Positions 1 through 7,956 of a DNA stretch of 64,000 bases are shown here, one piece after another. A program made the translations under genes and the position numbers. The notes under the pieces were generated by a model. That model searched no databases and was not told where the DNA came from. It saw only the letters and a list, made by a program, of their open reading frames with translations. The DNA is taken from the NCBI RefSeq assembly GCF_029960785.1, contig NZ_JASBQE010000002.1, forward strand, positions 62,001-126,000, written 5' to 3'. Positions within the stretch are counted from its first letter, which is position 1, and the number at the start of each line of letters is the position of its first letter. This stretch comes from Polyangium sp. 15x6 (GTDB lineage Bacteria > Myxococcota_A > Polyangia > Polyangiales > Polyangiaceae).

Positions 1-2
1 CC

Positions 3-623
3 ACGGTGAACGCCTACTACGACCCGCAGCTCAACCAAATGGCCTTCCCGGCAGGCATTTTGCAGCCGCCCTTTTTCTCGGCCCGCTCTGGCCTGGCCGT
101 CAACATGGGCGCGACCGGCGAGACCATCGGCCACGAACTCATCCACGGCTTCGACGACGAGGGCTCGCGGTACGACGGCAAGGGCAACCTCGCGTCGTGG
201 TGGGAGCCTGAAACGCGCAGGCGCTTCGAGGCCAGGGCGCAATGCGTCGTCGACCAGTATTCGGCCTACGAGCCCCTGCCCGGCGTGAAGATCAACGGCA
301 AGCTGACCCTCGGCGAGAACATCGCCGACATCGGTGGCCTCAAGCTCGCCTTTCGCGCGTATCGCGCCCTGCGAAAGAGCGCAGAAGAGCGCATTCGGGC
401 CGACGGGTTCGACGAAGACCAACAGTTTTTTCTGTCGTTCGGCCAGTCTCAGTGCACGAAGTGGCGTGAAGAGCGGGCGCGCACGCTCTTGCAGACCGAC
501 CCGCATTCGCTGGCAAAATTTCGGGTAAACGGGTCTGTCTCGAACATGCCCGAGTTCGCCCGCGCCTTCTCATGCGCCGAGGGCAAGGCCCTGAACCCCG
601 AGCAGCGCTGCGACGTCTGGTGA
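3..623 (+). CDS. M13 family zinc metallopeptidase (neprilysin-like), C-terminal part
   Basis: The frame is open from the left edge, so the 5' end lies outside the window; only about 206 residues of a family whose members are usually near 650-700 residues are visible. The visible part is the catalytic C-terminal lobe. It starts with the substrate-binding NAYY motif and the FPAGILQPPFF block, followed by the zinc-binding HELIH (HExxH) and then GENIADIGG, the ENxxD motif that supplies the third zinc ligand. The end, with DPHS, FRVNG, NMPEFARAF and a late Cys, is typical of M13 enzymes. These are usually exported or lipid-anchored peptidases cutting small peptides. All catalytic residues in the visible part are intact. 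Export cannot be judged because the N-terminus is missing. Confidence 0.93.
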   Translation, partial: TVNAYYDPQLNQMAFPAGILQPPFFSARSGLAVNMGATGETIGHELIHGFDDEGSRYDGKGNLASWWEPETRRRFEARAQCVVDQYSAYEPLPGVKINGKLTLGENIADIGGLKLAFRAYRALRKSAEERIRADGFDEDQQFFLSFGQSQCTKWREERARTLLQTDPHSLAKFRVNGSVSNMPEFARAFSCAEGKALNPEQRCDVW

Positions 624-660
624 GCCGCACTCCGACGACGATTTTTGTTCGATCGGTCCG

Positions 661-780
661 CGAGAATCAACCTGCCGGATCACGTTACGGAGGCCCATGG
701 CCTTCGCACCCGCCTTGACGGTTTCCGAGAATCGACCTGTCGGACCACGTTTCGGATGCGGATGGTCTCCGTATCCGCCA
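661..780. repeat. Two degenerate copies of a ~65-bp unit
   Basis: Downstream of the M13 gene, CGAGAATC followed by an AACCTGCCGGAYCACG-like stretch occurs at about 661 and again at about 726, each ending near a GATGG/CATGG block. The copies are diverged. Further diverged GGTCCCGGTCT/CCGGTCTACG pieces follow at 800-930 before the regular 43-bp array starts. No gene is supported between 624 and 1284: reading frames cross this region in several phases with no domain similarity that I recognise. Confidence 0.5.
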
Positions 781-924
781 TGCCGGACAGCGTCACCCAG
801 GGTCCCGGTCTACGTGCTCAAGCCCCCGGTCTACGCCAACCGACGGGATGGGTCGACATCGCCTCGCCAACAGCGAGGAAGTGTCACCCGAGGTCCCGGT
901 CTGAAGTGTTACCCAAGATTCCGG

Positions 925-1250
925 TTGCACACTTGCCCAAGCCCATGGTCCCGAGCATCCGCTCGGCCTACCTGCTTGCCCAAACGCATGCTCCCGACCA
1001 TCGCCTCGGCCTACCCGCTTGCCCGAGCCCATGCTCGCGACCAGCCGCGCGGCCTACCCGCTTGCCCGAGCCCATGCTCGCGACCAGCCGCGCGGCCTAC
1101 CCGCTTGCCCGAGCCCATGGTCCCGACCATCGCCTCGGCCTGGCCCCTACCCCATCCCCATGGTCGCGTTCATCGCCTCGGCCTACCCGCTTGCCCGAGC
1201 CCATGCTCCTGACCATCACCTCGGCCTACCTGCTCCGCCAACCCCGTGGT
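925..1250. repeat. 43-bp tandem repeat array, about eight units
   Basis: A unit containing GCCCGAGCCCATGCTC and CTCGGCCTACC recurs with a strict 43-base period. The GCCCGAG-equivalent block starts at 935, 978, 1021, 1064, 1107, 1150, 1193 and 1236. The 1021 and 1064 units are almost identical; the 1150 and 1236 units are degenerate. Because 43 is not a multiple of three, the array cannot encode a repeated peptide, and the reading frames across it are artefacts. The array lies in the 660-bp gap between the ends of the M13 gene (plus) and the first Uma2 gene (minus), so it sits downstream of both. Confidence 0.9.
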
Positions 1251-1284
1251 CGAGGACGGCACGGGCGGGCGGCGTAGGTGGCCC

Positions 1285-1875
1285 TCAGGGTTCCGTCGGA
1301 TCGGGGAAGAGCTTGTCGATGTCGAGCTCGATGGCGTCGAAGGGTTCGGCGCGGAGGCGCTGACCCCGGGCGGCCTCGGCCGCGATGAGGTAACCCTCCG
1401 GGGTCCAGCGCAGGACAGTGAGGGACTCCCGCATCGGGTCGAGGATCCAGAAGTGCGGGACTTCGAAGCGATGGTACGTGTGCCGCTTCCGGATGGTGTC
1501 GTGCGCCTTGTTGCTCGGTGACAGGATCTCGCAGACCCAGTCGGGCCGGAGGGTGATCGGCGAGTCGTCAGGCAACCGCGGCAGCCGCTCGCGACGCCAT
1601 CCCGAGAGGTCGGGGCGGTAGATTTGATCGGGCGCGAGAAGAATCTCCATCTCGGGGATGATCCACCACCCGCCGGGGCCACCGGAGCCCGGAGGGCCTC
1701 CGAAGACCGGATGGAGCGTCGAGCCGATGCTTATCTGACCGAAGCCATGGCGGGGCTTCGGCATGGCCTTCTGCACGAGCTCGCCGTCGATGATCTCGTG
1801 ACGGCGCTGCTCTTCGGGGATGGCGAGGAGGTCTGCGAGGGTTGCAGGCGCGCGTCTCCGTGCGGGGTCGGCCAT
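1285..1875 (-). CDS. Uma2 family (DUF820) PD-(D/E)XK-fold endonuclease-like protein
   Basis: A 196-residue protein of normal family length. Family blocks seen are HEIIDGELV (about residues 26-34), the Pro/Gly-rich GGPGGWW loop near 65-71, the YRPDLSGWRRERLP block near 86-99 with a conserved Asp, and DWVCEILSPSN near 112-122 with a conserved Glu. These match the nuclease-like core of Uma2 proteins. The family is expanded in cyanobacteria and myxobacteria, but its physiological role is largely unknown. A paralogue with the same blocks lies at 2737-3369. The ATG start is the only one that keeps the conserved N-terminal region. It is transcribed divergently from the hypothetical gene at 2005. Confidence 0.88.
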   Translation of the reverse strand: MADPARRRAPATLADLLAIPEEQRRHEIIDGELVQKAMPKPRHGFGQISIGSTLHPVFGGPPGSGGPGGWWIIPEMEILLAPDQIYRPDLSGWRRERLPRLPDDSPITLRPDWVCEILSPSNKAHDTIRKRHTYHRFEVPHFWILDPMRESLTVLRWTPEGYLIAAEAARGQRLRAEPFDAIELDIDKLFPDPTEP

Positions 1876-2004
1876 GGCGAATCAGGGTACGCCGCGCGAA
1901 AGGGGGTCGCAACAGGCGCGGGCGTCCCCGAAATGTCGATGGCACGACGCCCCGGTCGATAACCGGGTTGATTCCGCCGGACCCTTCGTGGCACCCTCCT
2001 GCCG

Positions 2005-2718
2005 ATGCGAAATCTCACTGCGAATGATCTTTTTCTCGGGGTCCAAGATATGCTCACCGAGCGCAAGGCCGACCTCGAGCTCTCTGTGATCGGTAAGCTC
2101 TACACGCCGCAGCTCTCCGCGCGCCTCGTGCTCCTCGAAGCTTTGCCCGAGCGGCAAGCCACGCGAGCCAATGCCGGCGCCCTCGCGGAGACCGACAGCC
2201 GCCACGACGCCTTCGGCGATGGGATCTGGTGTTACACGGAAGCCGTGCTGGTCACGCCCGGCGTGTCGGCCGAGGCCCGCGCCGCCGCGCAACGCGTGCG
2301 CGACGCGTTCGTCCCGAACCGCGGCAGGCTCGTGGATTCGTACGCGGAGGAGGCCGCCCAGGCGAAAAAGAATCGTCCCAAGCTCGACGAGCTCGAGGCC
2401 GACCTCGGCAGCCTGCCCGTGCCCGATGGGAAAACCTTGCTCCACTGGGCCCTCGGCTTCGTCGATGCCGGCGAGACGCTCGACAAGCTCCTGAGCGACC
2501 GCTCCTCCACCGAGGCGACCGCCGCGAGCAAACCCGCCACGGAGCTCCGGACGACCACGATTGGCCTCCTCCGCCGATTCCGGGACGCCCTGCGCGACGA
2601 GGTCGCGACGAATCCCGCATTGCCGCGGGATCTCGAGAGCCGCGTCTTCGCCTACATCGACGAGCTTTCGGCTCGGCGCGCCAAGAAGAAGAAGGACGAG
2701 CAGCCTCCTGCGGGCTGA
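2005..2718 (+). CDS. Hypothetical protein, soluble, mostly alpha-helical
   Basis: A 237-residue protein I do not recognise. It has no signal peptide, membrane segment or cofactor motif. Composition is Ala/Glu/Arg/Leu rich, consistent with a helical fold, and the C-terminus ends in a basic Lys tract (AKKKKDE). The N-terminal half contains an acidic-aromatic stretch, DAFGDGIWCYTEAVL. Codon use is like that of the neighbours. It sits between two Uma2 genes, transcribed divergently from the first and convergently with the second, with 18 bp between stops. A CCCGG-TCGATAA-CCGGG inverted repeat lies upstream at 1951-1967. The ATG start has no strong Shine-Dalgarno, so the start is somewhat uncertain. 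Confidence 0.75.
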   Translation: MRNLTANDLFLGVQDMLTERKADLELSVIGKLYTPQLSARLVLLEALPERQATRANAGALAETDSRHDAFGDGIWCYTEAVLVTPGVSAEARAAAQRVRDAFVPNRGRLVDSYAEEAAQAKKNRPKLDELEADLGSLPVPDGKTLLHWALGFVDAGETLDKLLSDRSSTEATAASKPATELRTTTIGLLRRFRDALRDEVATNPALPRDLESRVFAYIDELSARRAKKKKDEQPPAG

Positions 2719-2736
2719 AGGTCGCCTTTCGAGATG

Positions 2737-3369
2737 TCAGGGCTCGCCCGCAGGCGGCCCTTCCTCTTCCGCGTAGCCGAGCAATTCGTCGATGTCGAGC
2801 TCGACCTCATCGAAGGGTTCGGCGCGGATACGCTCGCCGCGCGTGGCTTCCGCCGCGACGAGATAGCCGCCTTCGGCCCAGCGATAGACCGTGAGCTCGC
2901 CGCGCATCGGATCGAGGATCCAGTAGTGCGGGACCTGGAAGCGATGGTAGGTGCGGCGCTTCTTGACGGTGTCGTTGGTGCTGTTGCTCGGCGAAAGGAT
3001 CTCGCAAACCCAGTCGGGACGCAGCGTCATGGGCCCGGTGTCAGGCAGCCGGGGCAGACGCTCGCGACGCCAGCCAGAGATGTCGGGGCGGTAGAGCTGA
3101 TCCGGGGCGAAAAGGATCTCGAGCTCCGTGAGGATCCACCAGCCGCCAGGTCCCCCACGGCCCGAGGGGCGGTGGTAGGACGGACCGACGCTCATGACCA
3201 CGCTCGTGTGCCCGCAGCCATGGCGTGGGCTCGGCGCCGCTTTCTCGACGAGCTCGCCGTCGATGATCTCGTGACGCCGCTCCCCCTCGGGGATCACCAG
3301 CAGTTCCTCCAGCGTCGCAGGCTTGGCAGACGGCTTGATGCCTCGCGCGGGGTCACCCATACCGGCCAT
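2737..3369 (-). CDS. Uma2 family (DUF820) endonuclease-like protein, second paralogue
   Basis: About 210 residues. It carries the same blocks as the 1285-1875 gene: EERRHEIIDGELVEK-like N-terminus, RHG, GGPGGWW, YRPDISGWRRERLP, DWVCEILSPSN and HYWILDPMRGELTVYRW. The two are clearly paralogues. The frame is open 5' to 3483, but family similarity begins near the ATGs at 3369 and 3360, and starting there leaves a 76-bp divergent gap to the FemAB-like gene. I chose 3369; 3360 is equally possible. The role is unknown beyond a predicted restriction-endonuclease-like fold. Confidence 0.85.
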   Translation of the reverse strand: MAGMGDPARGIKPSAKPATLEELLVIPEGERRHEIIDGELVEKAAPSPRHGCGHTSVVMSVGPSYHRPSGRGGPGGWWILTELEILFAPDQLYRPDISGWRRERLPRLPDTGPMTLRPDWVCEILSPSNSTNDTVKKRRTYHRFQVPHYWILDPMRGELTVYRWAEGGYLVAAEATRGERIRAEPFDEVELDIDELLGYAEEEGPPAGEP

Positions 3370-3445
3370 CTTGCCCGGGGCAGCAGCCGTACGCAACGAC
3401 CATGCCCCTTGCCAACCCCCCGCGTCCCGCCGAGGATACCGCGGA

Positions 3446-4576
3446 GTGTTCGAGCTCCGCGTCCACGAAACGATCCGCAACATCCCCGAGGAGGCCTGGG
3501 ACGGGCTCGGGGGCGTCTCCGAGGCTCCTTTCCTGCGCTGGGCGTTCTTCGACGTCCTCGAGCGGACGGGCTGCGTCGAGCCGACGAGCGGCTGGCTGCC
3601 GCACTACCTCACCTTGCACGAGGGCGAACGCCTGATCGCGGCCGCGCCCACGTTCCTCAAGGGCAACAGCGAGGGCGAGTTCGTCTTCGACCATGCGTGG
3701 GCCAGCGCCGCGCATCGCGCTGGCATCGAGTACTTCCCCAAGCTCGTCGTGGCCGTCCCGTTCACGCCCGCGACGGCCCCGCGCATCCTCTTGGCCGAGG
3801 GCGCCTCGTCCTCGAAGATCGCGGCCGCCATGGCCGAGGGCCTCCGGCAGCTCGTCGCGCGGCTCGAGATTTCGAGCGCGCACGTCCTCTTTCCGACTGC
3901 GGAGGAGGCGACCAAGCTCGCGAGCTTCGGCCTCGCCGAACGGTACGGGCTGCAATTCCACTGGAAGAACCCCGGGTATGCGACCTATGACGATTTCCTC
4001 GCTCGGTTTTCGTCGAAACGTCGCAATCAGTGGAAACGCGAGCGGCGCGAGATGGCGGCGCAGGGGATCGAGATCGTCACCTTGCGGGGGCGGGAGATCA
4101 CGCCCGATCTCGTGGACGCGATGTATGGGTATTACACGGCCACCGTCGACAAGTTTTACTGGGGGCGAAGGTACCTGAACCGCGCGTTTTTCGAGGAGAT
4201 CGTGCCGCGGCTCGGGGACGGGGTGGAGGTCGTGCTCGCCCGGGACGGCAAGCGACCCATCGCCGGGGCTTTCAATTTCGCCGGGAAGGAAGCGCTCTAC
4301 GGCAGGTACTGGGGCGCCTCCGAGGAGCGGCCTTTCCTCCATTTCAACGTCTGCTTCTATCACTCGATCGAGCAGTGCATTCTGCGGAAGATCGCGCGCT
4401 TCGAGCCAGGCGCGGGGGGAGAACACAAGATGACCCGGGGCTTCGAACCCACGATCACCCGGAGCCTCCATCACGTGGCCGATCCCAGGCTCGACGCGGC
4501 GATCCGGGATTACCTCGCCCGGGAGCGGCAGGCGCTCGCACGCGAGGCGTCGAATCCAGAGATCGCGTTCCGCTGA
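3446..4576 (+). CDS. DUF482 / FemAB-like GNAT-fold protein (peptidogalycan biosynthesis family)
   Basis: 376 residues when started at the GTG at 3446 (MFELRVHETI). The frame extends upstream, but the longer version would overlap the divergent Uma2 gene and adds residues that do not look like the family. Diagnostic stretches are FLRWAFFDVLERTGC near the N-terminus, FSSKRRNQWKRERREM in the middle, KFYWGRRYLNRAFFEE, and the C-terminal FEPGAGGEHKMTRGFEP block. The family has two GNAT-like lobes, as in FemABX aminoacyltransferases. The substrate is not known, and the family name is historical. The OPT transporter begins 63 bp downstream on the same strand. Confidence 0.85.
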   Translation: MFELRVHETIRNIPEEAWDGLGGVSEAPFLRWAFFDVLERTGCVEPTSGWLPHYLTLHEGERLIAAAPTFLKGNSEGEFVFDHAWASAAHRAGIEYFPKLVVAVPFTPATAPRILLAEGASSSKIAAAMAEGLRQLVARLEISSAHVLFPTAEEATKLASFGLAERYGLQFHWKNPGYATYDDFLARFSSKRRNQWKRERREMAAQGIEIVTLRGREITPDLVDAMYGYYTATVDKFYWGRRYLNRAFFEEIVPRLGDGVEVVLARDGKRPIAGAFNFAGKEALYGRYWGASEERPFLHFNVCFYHSIEQCILRKIARFEPGAGGEHKMTRGFEPTITRSLHHVADPRLDAAIRDYLARERQALAREASNPEIAFR

Positions 4577-4598
4577 AGGAGCCCCGCGAGACCGAGTT

Positions 4599-4639
4599 GT
4601 TCGCCTCGTCTCCATGGTACTCCATGGTATGAGGCGAAC
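4599..4639 (+). promoter_or_regulatory. Perfect 9-bp inverted repeat covering the OPT ribosome-binding site
   Basis: GTTCGCCTC at 4599-4607 is the exact reverse complement of GAGGCGAAC at 4631-4639, which abuts the ATG at 4640. The 23-base loop holds a direct repeat of CTCCATGGTA. The 3' arm contains the GAGG that would be the Shine-Dalgarno for ATG 4640 or ATG 4646. In RNA this would form a hairpin hiding the ribosome-binding site. It could instead be a DNA operator or a terminator/attenuator after the upstream gene; there is no U-tract. Confidence 0.55.
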
Positions 4640-6670
4640 ATGGGCATGAGCGAGATCGAGACGCCGGCACCCGAGGCGCGCACGGTCCCAGGGGAAAGCG
4701 GGCGGCTCTTCCAGCCGGCGCCGAGGACGGAGGCGGAGATCGAGCGCGGAAAGCCGCTCGACATCGCGCCGGAGACCGTCGGCGAGATGGACGAAGAGAC
4801 CTGGTATGCCAAGGCCTACCGCGGCGACGGGACCGCGCAGCTCACGCCTCGCGCGGTGGGCATGGGCGCGGCGCTCGGGTTCTTGCTCGCGTTCACGAAC
4901 CTCTACGTCGGCCTGAAGACGGGCTGGCACCTCGGCGTCGCGATCACGGCGTGCATCCTCTCGTTCTCGATCTGGGGCGCCTTGCAGCGCGCCGGGATCG
5001 CGAAGACGCCGATGACGATCCTCGAGAACAACTGCATGCAGTCGACCGCGTCCTCCGCGGGCTACTCGACCGGCGGCACGATGGTCTCGGCGATCCCGGC
5101 GCTGCTCATGCTGAGCGTGACGCCGGACAACCCCAAGGGCACCCACATGCCCTGGCCCGTGCTGGCCGCCTGGACCGTGGCGCTGGCGCTTCTCGGGACG
5201 GTGATCGCCATCCCGATGAAGCGGAACATGATCAACCAGGAGCGGCTGCGCTTCCCCTCGGGCACGGCCGCGGCCGTGACGCTGCAGAGCCTCTACAGCC
5301 AGGGCACGACCGCGCTCGAGAAGGGGCGCGCGCTGATGGCGTCGGCCGCGGTGGCCGGGGTCATTCCGCTGCTCAAGGACCTGAACATCGTCAAGTCGGT
5401 GGACGCGGCGGGCGTGGTGACGCGCGCGGCGCTCGTGCCGGGCGCGTCGGCGCTCTTCGACTGGCTGCCCAAGATCACCGCGGCGGGCAAGGCGTACCCG
5501 CTCTCCGCGTTCAACATCAAGCTGGATCACGGCGTCGCGCTGGTCGCGGCCGGCGCGATCGTGGGGCTGCGCGCGACGATCTCGATGATGGTGGGCGCGA
5601 TCGTGCTCGCGGTGTTCGTGACGCCGATCGCGATGGAAGCGCAGTGGACGAACCAGCTCGGGCAGGTCGTGGCGGCCGCCACGAAGCCGCAGACGGCGTG
5701 GAAGGAGATCGGGCTCTGGCTCGGCGCGCCGATGCTGGTGGCGTCGGGCCTGCTGTCGTTCCTGCTGCAGTGGAAGACGATCGTCCGGGCCTTCAAGAGC
5801 TTCGGCAAGGCCGCCGGCGGCGACGCCGGGACGGCGCGGGCCGGGGTCGAGGTGCCGATGCGCTGGTTCGTGATCGGCGGGTCGATCGCGACCGTGGGCG
5901 TCGTGGGGATCGCCTGGCAGTTCTTCGGGGTGCCGCTGCACCTCGGCCTGCTCGCCGTGGCGCTCACGTTCGTGCTGTCGCTCGTGGCGTGCCGCGCGAC
6001 GGGCGAGACGGACATCACGCCGACGGGCGCGATGGGCAAGATCATGCAGCTCATCTACGGCGTGCTGATCCCGCAGAGCGCGACGGCGAACCTGATGACG
6101 GCCGGGATCACGGCAGGATCGGCGAGCGCGAGCGCGGATCTCTTGAACGATCTGAAGTCGGGCTACCTGCTCGGCGCGAACCCGCGGCGGCAGTTCGTCG
6201 CGCAGATGCTGGGGATCCTGCCGGGGACGATCGCGACGGTGATCGGCTTCTACATGCTCGTGCCGACGGCCGCGTCGCTGACGGGCGACAACCCCGCGTT
6301 CCCGGCGCCCGCGGCGCAGCAGTGGAAGGCGGTGGCCGAGGTGTTCAAGGTGGGCATCGGCAACCTGCACCCGATGGCGCAGACGTGCATCGTGGTGGGC
6401 CTCGCGGTGGGCACGGCGCTGGTGGCGCTGGAGAAGCTCCTGCCGAAGTACAAGAAGTACCTCCCCTCCCCCACGGGCGTCGGGCTCGGGTTCATCCTGC
6501 CGTTCTACTACCCGCTCGCGATGTTCCTCGGCGCAGTGCTGGCGTTCGCCGGCAGCAAGCTGAGCAAGAAGGGCGAGGAGATGGTCGTGCCGATCGCCTC
6601 GGGCCTCATCGCCGGCGAGAGCATCATCGGCGTCGTCGTGGCGACGCTGAACAACTTCGTCCTGACCTGA
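4640..6670 (+). CDS. OPT family oligopeptide / metal-chelate transporter
   Basis: 676 residues with some 14-16 hydrophobic segments, the usual size for bacterial OPT proteins. Diagnostic motifs are FTNLYVGLKTGWHLG in the first membrane segment, ENNCMQSTASSAGYSTGG, the RLRFPSGTAAAVT block, and in the second half TGETDITPTGAMGKIMQ and the LNDLKSGYLLGANPRRQF loop. The family carries short peptides or peptide/metal chelates by proton coupling across the inner membrane. Bacterial members resemble the YSL branch, but the substrate cannot be read from sequence. There is a soluble N-terminal stretch of about 55 residues before the first segment. Starts at ATG 4640 or 4646 are both possible. Translation may be gated by the hairpin directly upstream. 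Confidence 0.95.
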   Translation: MGMSEIETPAPEARTVPGESGRLFQPAPRTEAEIERGKPLDIAPETVGEMDEETWYAKAYRGDGTAQLTPRAVGMGAALGFLLAFTNLYVGLKTGWHLGVAITACILSFSIWGALQRAGIAKTPMTILENNCMQSTASSAGYSTGGTMVSAIPALLMLSVTPDNPKGTHMPWPVLAAWTVALALLGTVIAIPMKRNMINQERLRFPSGTAAAVTLQSLYSQGTTALEKGRALMASAAVAGVIPLLKDLNIVKSVDAAGVVTRAALVPGASALFDWLPKITAAGKAYPLSAFNIKLDHGVALVAAGAIVGLRATISMMVGAIVLAVFVTPIAMEAQWTNQLGQVVAAATKPQTAWKEIGLWLGAPMLVASGLLSFLLQWKTIVRAFKSFGKAAGGDAGTARAGVEVPMRWFVIGGSIATVGVVGIAWQFFGVPLHLGLLAVALTFVLSLVACRATGETDITPTGAMGKIMQLIYGVLIPQSATANLMTAGITAGSASASADLLNDLKSGYLLGANPRRQFVAQMLGILPGTIATVIGFYMLVPTAASLTGDNPAFPAPAAQQWKAVAEVFKVGIGNLHPMAQTCIVVGLAVGTALVALEKLLPKYKKYLPSPTGVGLGFILPFYYPLAMFLGAVLAFAGSKLSKKGEEMVVPIASGLIAGESIIGVVVATLNNFVLT

Positions 6671-6717
6671 TCCCAAAAGCCCCTTGCGATGCCGGTCGTG
6701 TGAGGCACATTCAATTT

Positions 6718-7956
6718 GTGCCCAAACGATCTGGTGTCCTGGTCGGAGCGCTCGCGTCCGCGTCGACGTTCGCCGCGGACGCGCTCGCCGCGGACGGAGA
6801 CGCGGCGAGCGCCTCCCGGCTCCTCCATCGGGAGACGCCGTTCGGGCTGCTCGTCTGGCAGGCGCTCGTGGTGCTGGTGGCGCCGGTGGTCGGCTGGATC
6901 TGCGGCACGGTGGCGGTGCGCCTGCTCGGCAAGCTCGCGTCGCGCACGGGCGCGCGCTGGGATGATCGGATCGTCGAGGCGTTCGAGGGCCCTTGCCGTC
7001 TCATCCTGGCGGTGATGTTCGTGCGCGGGGGGGCGGCGGCGTTCGAGCCGACGGCCGAGGCGGAGGCGTGGCTCGGGCGGATCCTGAGCCCGCTGCTCGT
7101 GGTCGGCTGCGCATGGGCGATGGATCGGGCGCTCGGCGTGGGCGCCACGGAGATGACCGAGCGGTACGCGGCGAGGGATCAAGATCCCGCGCACGTGCGG
7201 GCGGCGCGGACGCGGATCTCGATGCTCCGCCAGATCGGGGGCGTGCTCATCGCGCTCCTGGCGACGGCGCTCGTCCTGATGCAGTTCGATCTCGTGCGGC
7301 AGGTGGGCGTCTCGCTGCTCGCGTCCGCGGGCATCGCGGGCGTGGTGCTGGGGTTCGCCGCGCAACGGTCGATCGCGACGATCCTCGCGGGGCTCCAGCT
7401 CTCGATCGCGCAGCCGGTGCGGATCGGCGACGAGGTGGTGATCGAGGGCGAGTGGGGCACGGTCGAGGAGATCACGCTGACCTTCGTGGTGGTGCGGATC
7501 TGGGATCAGCGGCGCCTCGTGCTGCCGATCTCGCAGCTCCTCGACAAGCCGTTCCAGAACTGGACGCGGTCGTCGCCCGAGCTCCTGGGGACGGTGTTCC
7601 TGCACGTGGATTACACGGCGCCGATCGACGTGCTGCGCGAGGAGGTGCGCCTGACCTGTGAGGAGGATCCGGACTGGGATGGGAGGGTCGCGATGCTGGT
7701 GGTGGTCGACGCGCTCGCGACGACGCTGCAGCTCCGGGCGCTGGTGTCGGCGCCGAGCGCGGGGAAGCTGTGGGATCTCCGGTGCCGGGTGCGGGAACGG
7801 CTGGTGAAACGGCTGCAGGGGCTCGACGGGGGGCGGTACCTGCCGCGGACGCGGTTCGAGCCGGCCGCGCCCACGGAGAAGCGCTCTTCGGAGCCGCCGA
7901 GGGAAGGGCCGGGAGCGACCCCGCTTCCGCAGCCGCTCACTGCACCGAGAACCTGA
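6718..7956 (+). CDS. MscS family mechanosensitive ion channel / small-conductance channel protein
   Basis: 412 residues from GTG 6718; GTG 6700 is an in-frame alternative, and the longer upstream frame only shadows the OPT gene. The N-terminus (GVLVGALASASTFAADALA) looks like a signal peptide. Several membrane segments follow. The MscS core is clear: the pore helix region LLASAGIAGVVLGFAAQ, then the beta domain with QPVRIGDEVVIEGEWGTVEEI, and RRLVLPISQLLDKPFQNWTR. These channels release solutes on hypo-osmotic shock, and the larger relatives also have other roles. The gene follows the OPT transporter by 47 bp. It converges on pbpC, and their coding ends overlap by 20 bp. Confidence 0.93.
   Translation: MPKRSGVLVGALASASTFAADALAADGDAASASRLLHRETPFGLLVWQALVVLVAPVVGWICGTVAVRLLGKLASRTGARWDDRIVEAFEGPCRLILAVMFVRGGAAAFEPTAEAEAWLGRILSPLLVVGCAWAMDRALGVGATEMTERYAARDQDPAHVRAARTRISMLRQIGGVLIALLATALVLMQFDLVRQVGVSLLASAGIAGVVLGFAAQRSIATILAGLQLSIAQPVRIGDEVVIEGEWGTVEEITLTFVVVRIWDQRRLVLPISQLLDKPFQNWTRSSPELLGTVFLHVDYTAPIDVLREEVRLTCEEDPDWDGRVAMLVVVDALATTLQLRALVSAPSAGKLWDLRCRVRERLVKRLQGLDGGRYLPRTRFEPAAPTEKRSSEPPREGPGATPLPQPLTAPRT

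Noticed and set aside
925-1250. Possible CRISPR array
   Set aside because: The units are contiguous without unique spacers and no cas genes are present.
624-1284. Coding genes in the repeat region
   Set aside because: Frames cross a 43-bp repeat that is not a multiple of three, so the same DNA is read in different phases; no start or domain supports a gene.
3353-6676. Minus-strand open frame of about 1100 codons opposite the FemAB-like and OPT genes
   Set aside because: It is an artefact of high GC codon bias: the translation is Arg/His/Asp-rich low complexity, and the plus strand carries recognisable families.
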